Positions 1 through 4,379 of a stretch of DNA of 5,467 nt are shown piece after piece. The number at the start of each line of letters is the position of its first letter. Position 1 is the stretch's first letter. Source of the DNA: Euryarchaeota archaeon UBA623 (lineage in GTDB: Archaea > Thermoplasmatota > Poseidoniia > Poseidoniales > Thalassarchaeaceae); the NCBI GenBank assembly GCA_002505325.1, contig DAUV01000003.1, positions 8,853 through 14,319 on the forward strand, in the 5' to 3' direction. The position numbers were made by a program, and so were the translations under genes. The notes beneath the pieces were generated by a model that saw only the letters and a list, made by a program, of their open reading frames with translations, was not told where the DNA came from and made no database searches.

Positions 1-166
1 TCTCCCAAGGTACCGTAGGACTGAGCGCCAACGCCAAGGCCAATGGTGTGAGTAACAGATATCCCCATGACTCTGTGGTGAATTCACTGTTTTCTACGAA
101 TGACCTTCCTGACATCAAGATGAATGCAATAGCAAGTATCCATCCAGCTATGACTCTAAGGCGCAC
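1..166 (-). CDS. Partial unrecognised membrane protein (N-terminal part)
   Basis: I do not recognise this gene. From a GTG at 166-164 the minus strand stays open to the left edge, giving 55 residues. It begins with a basic M-R-L-R and then a hydrophobic stretch (about residues 5-19, VIAGWILAIAFILMS), a typical signal-anchor or uncleaved signal pattern. A short polar segment with several Glu and Ser follows (about 21-33), then a second hydrophobic stretch rich in Leu and Ala (about 34-49). This reads as an inserted membrane protein with its N-terminus in the window and the rest beyond it. In-frame codons upstream of the GTG reach a TGA without any ATG, GTG or TTG, so 166 is the first usual start. 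No strong SD is seen; a GGAG lies rather far (14 nt) upstream. The opposite strand is also open here, but its translation is rich in His, Asn and Pro and lacks any domain character. A start further upstream with a frameshift cannot be excluded. Confidence 0.5.
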   Translation of the reverse strand, partial: MRLRVIAGWILAIAFILMSGRSFVENSEFTTESWGYLLLTPLALALALSPTVPWE

Positions 167-202
167 GGTAACGCTAAACGCTCCGTGTTCATCAAATGGT
201 CC

Positions 203-208
203 TATATG
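203..208 (-). promoter_or_regulatory. Possible TATA-like element for the left-edge membrane gene
   Basis: On the minus strand a CATATA core lies about 40 nt upstream of the proposed GTG start at 166. Archaeal TATA boxes sit roughly 25 nt before the transcription start, so this would give a short leader of about 13-15 nt. The match to the archaeal consensus is weak, and a self-complementary CATTATAATG at 290-299 is a rival. Apart from these elements and the TATA box at 340-347, I see nothing convincing in 167-418. Confidence 0.2.
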
Positions 209-339
209 GAATCATTCGATTAAACATCAGAATTATGCCATGCATCCTAATTCCAAGACTCGTCCTCGACCGGATCTTGGTTTAGTGCCCATTATAATGC
301 CGCAACTGAAACACATGGACGTGCGTTAGTAACTTGGAA

Positions 340-347
340 TATAAAAT
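340..347 (+). promoter_or_regulatory. Archaeal TATA box for the zinc-ribbon gene
   Basis: TATAAAAT at 340-347 stands in an AT-rich patch and closely resembles the archaeal box-A consensus. A start about 25 nt downstream would lie near 367-372, leaving a leader of roughly 50 nt before the GTG at 419. The patch reads TTTTATAT on the other strand, so it could also serve the divergent membrane gene, though with a leader of well over 100 nt. Assignment is by motif and spacing only. Confidence 0.45.
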
Positions 348-418
348 TTACATTACCTCATAGTATGGGTAGTATGAGCTTAGGACAAACTATTGTACCG
401 TGATACTGTGGTTCTAGT

Positions 419-856
419 GTGGATGAAGTCTGGATACTAGTCAAGTGCATCTGCGGCAACTCGTTCGGCTCTAGGAAAGCCTCGTTCTCATCATGCCCCC
501 GATGCGGCTCATCGAAGGGCAAGACGCAGAGGGAGTTACAGTCCCCTGAGAGTCTCGCCGAGGCGGTAGCCGCATCCAACCTTCCTTCACAGATTAGTCA
601 AGAGATAGAATCCCGTATCGCCGCTGAGCAGAGTCGAAGGGCTACTACGAGAGAGAAGGTCAGAGGGGGCCCTGAGGCCATACACAGGATAATGCGTCAG
701 TCAACCGGAAGTGACGGTAGACTGTCTATCAAAAAACTCTCCTCAGAATTGGAGAAAGAGGGCTATACCGAACCGTCCGCAGAGCAGGCCATCGGACAGG
801 CTGAGATGGAAGGTATCCTATACCGGGCCGACTCTGAAAGTTGGTACTGGCTCTAG
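419..856 (+). CDS. Zinc-ribbon / winged-helix protein of unknown function
   Basis: This 145-aa cytosolic protein has no name I can give. Residues 8-30 form a zinc ribbon: C10-x-C12-G, then 13 residues, then C26-P-R-C29-G, four cysteines that should hold one zinc ion. Residues about 40-80 are charged and Ala/Glu-rich, probably a helical linker. Residues about 84-145 look like a small winged helix: a helix (GPEAIHRIM), a turn, a second helix (IKKLSSELEKEG), a third (PSAEQAIGQAEMEG), and a final strand ending in aromatic residues (ILYRADSESWYWL). The ribbon resembles archaeal DUF5817-type proteins, and the C-terminus resembles the winged helices of archaeal replication and transcription factors; both are recalled resemblances. 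This suggests a nucleic-acid-binding regulator or accessory factor. GTG at 419 is the first usable start after the in-frame TGA at 401-403; the SD is weak. It ends 37 nt before the tRNA gene on the same strand, so the two could share a transcript. Confidence 0.75.
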   Translation: MDEVWILVKCICGNSFGSRKASFSSCPRCGSSKGKTQRELQSPESLAEAVAASNLPSQISQEIESRIAAEQSRRATTREKVRGGPEAIHRIMRQSTGSDGRLSIKKLSSELEKEGYTEPSAEQAIGQAEMEGILYRADSESWYWL

Positions 857-893
857 TAACCTTCATGCGACTCATTCCTGTGGACAGGACTCC

Positions 894-971
894 GGGCCCG
901 TGGGTTAGTCTGGTCTATGCTAGATCGTTTGGGACGATTTGACCCAGGTTCAAATCCTGGCGGGCCCACCA
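894..971 (+). tRNA. tRNA-Pro (anticodon UGG)
   Basis: The fold is complete. The acceptor stem is 894-900 with 961-967 (seven pairs, GGGCCCG with CGGGCCC). The D arm is at 903-921 with a U13:U22 mismatch, which I recall as characteristic of archaeal tRNA-Pro. The anticodon stem is 923-927 with 935-939, loop 928-934 TTTGGGA and anticodon TGG at 930-932, followed by G37. The variable loop is short. The T stem is 944-948 with 956-960 around a TTCAAAT loop. The discriminator is A968 and CCA is encoded at 969-971. There is no intron. UGG reads CCA and, by wobble, other proline codons. No separate TATA box is evident in the 37 nt upstream, so it may be processed from a transcript shared with the zinc-ribbon gene. 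Its last base is adjacent to the stop codon of the convergent Nudix gene. Confidence 0.96.
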
Positions 972-1009
972 CTATTCGATTCGCTGTATAGCTTCTATAT
1001 CGAATAGTG
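970..1009. repeat. 11-bp perfect inverted repeat at the tRNA/Nudix junction
   Basis: CACTATTCGAT at 970-980 is the exact reverse complement of ATCGAATAGTG at 999-1009, with an 18-nt spacer. The left arm takes in the last two bases of the tRNA CCA and the Nudix stop codon. The right arm lies in the last dozen codons of the Nudix gene. RNA from either strand could form this hairpin. No T-run follows on either side, so a classical terminator is not shown. It could mark bidirectional transcript ends, a processing site for the tRNA trailer, or be chance. Confidence 0.5.
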
Positions 1010-1739
1010 AAACCGCATTATCGAGGGCTTCCTTGCGTGTGAACCACTGAGCTTCTTCTATCTCATCATCCTTGGGCACAATGTCCTCCGCCGGAATATC
1101 TGCATGACACTTGTAAGTAAACGATATCCAGTTGATTCCATCCTGCTGGAATATGGCCTCTTGGATGAGTGCTCCATCGTCACCCGGCTTTTGGTCCCCC
1201 GATTCTCCCTTGGGGTCAGCTATAGAGATGTTAATTCCTAATTCTTCGAGTGCCTCGCGCTCGGCGCCCTTGCGAGGGTGCTCGGCATAATCGACAAAAC
1301 CACCTGGAAGAGTCCAGCATCCGGTGAAGAATCCCCTAGTCACTTTGGCCATCAGTATCTTGCCCTCAGAGTTGGTGATTACAACCTTACTCACCACTCT
1401 GTGCAGGGTCCGATATACCGATTCGCGTGCCACCGGGTCGACGGCGCTGTCGGAGATGACAGCGTCCTTCCATGCCCAGTGCTCGGGCCATGTGATATCT
1501 GGCGTGGCGACGATTACCGTATGATCGTGCACTCCAAGGCGAAACCTGTTGACTCTTCTTTCCTTCCATCTGAGTCCAATAGCCTCGGCTTCACTAGGAG
1601 TTGGTAGCCTAATGAGGAAGTCACCTCCGTCCCACTTTGTTCTCCCCTTTCTCGGAATCGCGGGACCGTTCCCACCCATGTCGACTAGAAGCAACTTGCC
1701 ATCATGCTCGAGATGGATGTGCTCGCATTGTCTCTCCAC
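972..1739 (-). CDS. Nudix hydrolase with an N-terminal extension
   Basis: Nudix enzymes split a nucleoside diphosphate linked to another group (X), using magnesium or manganese. The 255-aa product has a perfect Nudix box at residues 147-169: G147, E153, R161-E162, E165-E166, G168, I169, fitting G-x5-E-x7-REuxEExGu; the glutamates bind the metals. The box follows a typical entry strand (FFTGCWTLPGG). The fold runs from about 115 to 250, with an acidic loop near 171-190. Residues 1-114 form an extra region I cannot assign. It has no four-cysteine zinc site of the NudC type, and the NudC signature downstream of the box is absent, so the substrate stays open (ADP-ribose, a dinucleotide or a damaged nucleotide). 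GTG at 1739 is the first possible start, since a TGA lies in frame at 1757-1755. It follows mdh by 38 nt on the same strand and is probably in its operon. Its stop abuts the tRNA. Confidence 0.9.
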   Translation of the reverse strand: MERQCEHIHLEHDGKLLLVDMGGNGPAIPRKGRTKWDGGDFLIRLPTPSEAEAIGLRWKERRVNRFRLGVHDHTVIVATPDITWPEHWAWKDAVISDSAVDPVARESVYRTLHRVVSKVVITNSEGKILMAKVTRGFFTGCWTLPGGFVDYAEHPRKGAEREALEELGINISIADPKGESGDQKPGDDGALIQEAIFQQDGINWISFTYKCHADIPAEDIVPKDDEIEEAQWFTRKEALDNAVSLFDIEAIQRIE

Positions 1740-1777
1740 GCATGACCCACTCCCTCAAAGCGAAAGAAACCAGCGGA

Positions 1778-2716
1778 CTAGTATCCGAGTATTCCACTGA
1801 GCTGTTCTTTGTAGAATCCGGCTGATTCATGAAGACTCTTGAGTTCAAACTCCTCAAGTTCAAGTTCAACTATTTGTTCCACGCCGTTCTTACCAAGCAC
1901 TACAGGTACACCAATGTAGATGTCATCAAGACCGTATTGCCCGCTCAAGTATGCACTGCACGGAAGGCTGCGCTTCCTGTCATTGAGAATCGATTCTGCC
2001 ATTATAGCCGCCGCCGAGCCCGGCGCGTAGAAGGCGCTGCCTTTCTCTAGCAGCTTAACGATCTCTCCACCCCCACTCGCAGTGCGCTTGCAGATGGCAT
2101 CTATGGTTTCAGTATCCATTAATTGGGTGATTGGGATGCCCGAAACGGTGGTGTACCGAGGAAGTGGCACCATTGTGTCGCCGTGACCACCAAGTACCAT
2201 CGCCTGAACATCTTCGTTAGACACTCCTAGTTCTTCAGCGATGAAGTGGGTCATCCTAGCTGAATCGAGTATTCCAGCCTGTCCAACAACTCTCTCAGGA
2301 GGAAATCCAGTGACTCTCTGCATATGATAGGTCATCAGGTCAAGTGGATTGGTAACCATGACAATGACGGAGTCTGGCGCATGTTCTCGAATGCCCGACC
2401 CGACTTGGGAGATGATGTCAGCGTTCTTTCCGACCAGATCCTCGCGAGACATACCGGGCTTTCGAGGGAATCCAGAGGTGACTACGACAACATCGGCTCC
2501 GGCGATATCTCTGTAGTCTTTGGTTCCAGTAATCTTTCCGTCGTAGTTGAGTACCTGTCCTCCTTGACTCATGTCGAGGGCCTTGCCCTTAGCGAACCCC
2601 TCGTAGATATCGAGCATCACAATCTCTCCTATATTCTTCTGAGCCAGTACGAAGGCGCAAGTCGCACCGACGTTACCGGCTCCAATCACTGCGACTTTCC
2701 TAGCTCCTCTCGACAT
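1778..2716 (-). CDS. mdh: Malate dehydrogenase (LDH-like, NAD-dependent)
   Basis: Cytosolic enzyme interconverting malate and oxaloacetate with NAD. The 312-aa product has the usual family length. The Rossmann motif is G12-x-G14-x-x-G17, and D36 at the end of the second strand favours NAD over NADP. Substrate and catalytic residues are all present: R85 and R91 in GFPRKPGMSRED, N123 in VTNP, D151 and R154 in LDSAR, and H178 in GGHGD. R85 occupies the position where lactate dehydrogenase carries Gln, so malate/oxaloacetate is the expected substrate pair. The sequence pattern is that of the tetrameric LDH-like malate dehydrogenases rather than the E. coli dimer type. I chose ATG 2716 because GAGGA stands at 2726-2722 with good spacing and the protein then begins just before the first strand, as in homologues. 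An in-frame ATG at 2773 would add 19 residues unlike the family. It is transcribed away from the pnt operon, and the Nudix gene follows. Confidence 0.95.
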   Translation of the reverse strand: MSRGARKVAVIGAGNVGATCAFVLAQKNIGEIVMLDIYEGFAKGKALDMSQGGQVLNYDGKITGTKDYRDIAGADVVVVTSGFPRKPGMSREDLVGKNADIISQVGSGIREHAPDSVIVMVTNPLDLMTYHMQRVTGFPPERVVGQAGILDSARMTHFIAEELGVSNEDVQAMVLGGHGDTMVPLPRYTTVSGIPITQLMDTETIDAICKRTASGGGEIVKLLEKGSAFYAPGSAAAIMAESILNDRKRSLPCSAYLSGQYGLDDIYIGVPVVLGKNGVEQIVELELEEFELKSLHESAGFYKEQLSGILGY

Positions 2717-2721
2717 AGCAT

Positions 2722-2726
2722 TCCTC
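2722..2726 (-). promoter_or_regulatory. Ribosome binding site deciding the mdh start
   Basis: GAGGA on the minus strand, five nt (2721-2717) before the ATG at 2716, pairs with the 3' end of archaeal 16S rRNA. It supports the shorter protein over the start at 2773. The upstream start also has a GAGGG, but that lies only 2 nt before its ATG, which is too close. Confidence 0.6.
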
Positions 2727-2868
2727 GCTGGGAGCGCCAGCGGTCCCGGACTTAGCATTAGTGATGCTCGCATTACCCTCTCTTATCTCCCAATAGCTCC
2801 CGTTTAGTCACTGAATATTCCGGCGACGGTTTCAATAAGCGCCCTCAGGTCGAATGCCTTGAGGAGAC

Positions 2869-2883
2869 TGAGCCTACGGCTCA
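2869..2883. promoter_or_regulatory. Short hairpin or operator in the pnt leader
   Basis: TGAGCC at 2869-2874 and GGCTCA at 2878-2883 form a perfect 6-bp inverted repeat with a 3-nt loop, ending 6 nt before the SD of pntAA. In RNA it would be a compact GC-rich stem. In DNA it could be a protein-binding site. The rest of the mdh-pnt intergenic region (2717-2901) has only weak TATA-like candidates: GAATATTC at 2813-2820, usable on either strand, and an AT-rich TTCAATAAG near 2831-2839 facing pntAA. I would not assign promoters firmly. Confidence 0.35.
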
Positions 2884-2889
2884 AACCGC

Positions 2890-2897
2890 GGAAGTGA
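2890..2897 (+). promoter_or_regulatory. Ribosome binding site deciding the TTG start of pntAA
   Basis: GGAAGTGA matches the ideal GGAGGTGA at seven of eight positions and ends 4 nt before the TTG at 2902. The same 4-nt spacing occurs before the CTG of pntAB. There is no ATG, GTG or other TTG in frame between the upstream TGA (2869-2871) and this position. Confidence 0.65.
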
Positions 2898-2901
2898 CAG
2901 A

Positions 2902-4062
2902 TTGAGACTCGGAGTCCTGCTAGAGCCAGAAGGTGAGAATAGAGTCGCCATTGTCCCTAATTCTGTCACTAAGTTGAGTAAGGCCGGATTTGAAGTCATT
3001 GTTGAATTCGGTGCCGGAACAGGTTCGAACTACTCAGATGCACAGTACGTTTCCAAAGGTGCTAAGTTGGTCCAGAGGGATGAGGCAGTAGCATCAGATA
3101 TCCTAGTGACGATTCACATGCCAGATGTTTCTGAACTGAATAGCGGCCAAATAATCGCGTGCGTAGCCGATCCGTTTCGTCATCCAGAAAGAGTACAACA
3201 ATGTACGAACAACGGAATTACTCTGCTGAGCATGGACATGATTCCACGCAGATTATCTCGAGCACAGTCGATGGATGTAAATTCTAGTCAAGACAACCTA
3301 GCAGGATACAAGGCCGTGCTCATGGGAGCAGATCATATCTCGAAGGCCATACCGATGATGACCACTAGTGCAGGCACAGTCAAGCCTGCCAAGTTCGTAA
3401 TCATGGGCAGTGGAGTCGCAGGTTTGCAGGCCATCGCCACAGCAAAACGCCTTGGGGCCATCGTATACGCCTCTGATGTCAGAAAATCAGCAGCCGAGCA
3501 GATTGAGTCCGTTGGGGGCCGTTTCATCGAGGTTGAGGGGATGGACGACTTTGAGGACGAATCAGGGTATGCTAAGCCGCTGACACCTGAGTTCATCCAG
3601 AAAGTCAATGACACGGTTTGTGAAGTCGCCAAGGACGCTGACGTAATCGTCACGACTGCACGAATCTTTGGTCGACCCGCTCCAATCACGGTTCCGAAAG
3701 ACGCCGTGGCCTTGTTCAAGGACGGTGCAGTCATTGTAGATATGAACGCCGATGTCGGAGGAAACTGCGAACTCACTCAGCCGGGAGAAGTTGTCGTCGA
3801 GCATGGAGTCACAATAGTCGGAATAGAGAACTTGCCCGGCACTATTGCCTCTACTGCCAGCATGCTGTACTCGAATAATCTGACTAACTTCGTATCATCT
3901 CTAATCCAGGACGGTGAACTCGTACTCAGTATGGATGACGATGTCTTAGTCGGAGCTCCAGAAAGCTCGGACTTCCATGTCCCGGGGATGGGGGGAGTGT
4001 TGGTCTGCTCAGATGGCCAGATTCACGAAAAACAGTCTCGACTCGCGGAGGTGGTAAACTGA
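2902..4062 (+). CDS. pntAA: NAD(P) transhydrogenase subunit alpha part 1 (NAD-binding domain I)
   Basis: Soluble domain I of proton-translocating transhydrogenase. It binds NADH and passes hydride to NADP+ held by domain III of PntB at the cytosolic face of the membrane. The 386-aa product matches the separate alpha-1 subunit of Rhodospirillum and Thermus in length. The N-terminal half (RVAIVP near residues 14-19, FGAGTGS near 36-42) leads to the signature PRRLSRAQSMD at 115-125 and SSQ at 128-130, which carries the Arg, Gln, Asp and Ser of the nucleotide-contact loop. The Rossmann fold has G169-x-G171-x-x-G174 and D192 after the second strand, favouring NAD. The mobile-loop motif GYAK is at 222-225. 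GGNC at 286-289 and the following segment match the family end. The signature has one residue more between PR and SRAQ than the Rhodospirillum form. Alanine dehydrogenase is the nearest alternative, but the signature loop and the membrane subunit genes that follow exclude it. TTG 2902 is set by the SD. First gene of the operon. Confidence 0.94.
   Translation: MRLGVLLEPEGENRVAIVPNSVTKLSKAGFEVIVEFGAGTGSNYSDAQYVSKGAKLVQRDEAVASDILVTIHMPDVSELNSGQIIACVADPFRHPERVQQCTNNGITLLSMDMIPRRLSRAQSMDVNSSQDNLAGYKAVLMGADHISKAIPMMTTSAGTVKPAKFVIMGSGVAGLQAIATAKRLGAIVYASDVRKSAAEQIESVGGRFIEVEGMDDFEDESGYAKPLTPEFIQKVNDTVCEVAKDADVIVTTARIFGRPAPITVPKDAVALFKDGAVIVDMNADVGGNCELTQPGEVVVEHGVTIVGIENLPGTIASTASMLYSNNLTNFVSSLIQDGELVLSMDDDVLVGAPESSDFHVPGMGGVLVCSDGQIHEKQSRLAEVVN
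4047..4054 (+). promoter_or_regulatory. Ribosome binding site for the CTG start of pntAB
   Basis: GGAGGTGG lies inside the last codons of pntAA and matches GGAGGTGA at seven of eight positions. It ends 4 nt before CTG 4059. This is the best SD in the window and points to the CTG rather than to the first ATG, which is more than 100 nt further on. Confidence 0.75.
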
Positions 4063-4379
4063 GCCTTACCATTGCAGCACTAATTGGTAGCATAACCGTC
4101 TTCGTACTCGCCATCTTCCTCGGGTTTGAACTGATAAGTAAGGTTCCACCTACTCTTCACACTCCACTAATGTCTGGCGCTAACGCAATTTCGGGGATAA
4201 CCATAGTTGGTGCCCTGATACTGTCAAACACTGCATTCAACGAAGGAGACCCGGGTACTGCTGCATGGCTTGCATTTGCCGCCTTGATTATGGCGACCAT
4301 CAACGTGGTCGGTGGCTTCATGGTGACTAACAAGATGCTGGAGATGATTGCCGGCAAGAGACGAAAGGGGGGCAAGTGA
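4059..4379 (+). CDS. pntAB: NAD(P) transhydrogenase subunit alpha part 2 (membrane), CTG start
   Basis: Small membrane subunit that forms half of the proton channel (domain II) with PntB. From CTG 4059 it is 106 aa, the usual alpha-2 length. Three membrane helices are seen at about residues 3-23, 41-60 and 70-92, with a basic C-terminus (KRRKGGK). The family signature KVPPTLHTPLMSGANAISG is at 28-46. H34 in it corresponds to a conserved His that, as I recall, is implicated in proton movement in the Thermus enzyme. Starting at the first ATG (4170, residue 38) would delete the first helix and most of this signature, so it must be wrong. The frame upstream holds no ATG, GTG or TTG near the junction. 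CTG overlaps the pntAA stop as CTGA and sits correctly after a strong SD, giving translational coupling. Starting at ATT 4071 is possible but poorly spaced. The product is clear; the exact start is less so. Confidence 0.9.
   Translation: MSLTIAALIGSITVFVLAIFLGFELISKVPPTLHTPLMSGANAISGITIVGALILSNTAFNEGDPGTAAWLAFAALIMATINVVGGFMVTNKMLEMIAGKRRKGGK
4368..4372 (+). promoter_or_regulatory. G-rich ribosome binding site for pntB
   Basis: A run of six G (4367-4372) in the last codons of pntAB ends 7 nt before the TTG at 4380, where the GGAGG core lies in the two upstream genes. It can pair with CCUCC through one G-U pair. Confidence 0.45.

Noticed and set aside
290..299. Self-complementary CATTATAATG as a bidirectional promoter
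   Set aside because: It is short, AT-rich and not well spaced for either flanking gene compared with the TATA box at 340-347.
48..329. Plus-strand open frame of 93 codons at the left edge
   Set aside because: The translation is rich in His, Asn, Pro and Met without hydrophobic or domain pattern, and it overlaps a minus-strand frame with a clear signal-anchor signature.
894..1009. tRNA-Pro as an integration (att) site
   Set aside because: The tRNA is intact, and there is no second copy of its 3' end, integrase or foreign-looking segment next to it.
1778..2716. Lactate dehydrogenase
   Set aside because: The specificity position carries Arg in the PRKPGM context, as in malate dehydrogenases, not Gln.
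2324..2755. Long plus-strand open frame antisense to mdh
   Set aside because: It is a reading-frame shadow of the well-supported mdh gene, with no domain or start signal of its own.
2717..2773. 19-residue N-terminal extension of malate dehydrogenase from ATG 2773
   Set aside because: Homologues begin just before the first Rossmann strand, ATG 2716 has a properly spaced GAGGA, and the extension does not resemble the family.
2902..4062. Alanine dehydrogenase for the first gene of the operon
   Set aside because: The families are related, but the PRRLSRAQSMD/SSQ loop and GYAK motif are those of transhydrogenase domain I, and its partner subunits follow directly.
4030..4075. Fusion of PntAA and PntAB by -1 frameshifting
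   Set aside because: The pntAB frame is open for some distance before the junction, but there is no slippery heptamer, and a strong SD supports separate initiation as in other split systems.
4170..4379. pntAB starting at its first ATG (69 residues)
   Set aside because: It would remove the first membrane helix and most of the conserved KVPPTLHTPLMS segment, and it has no SD.
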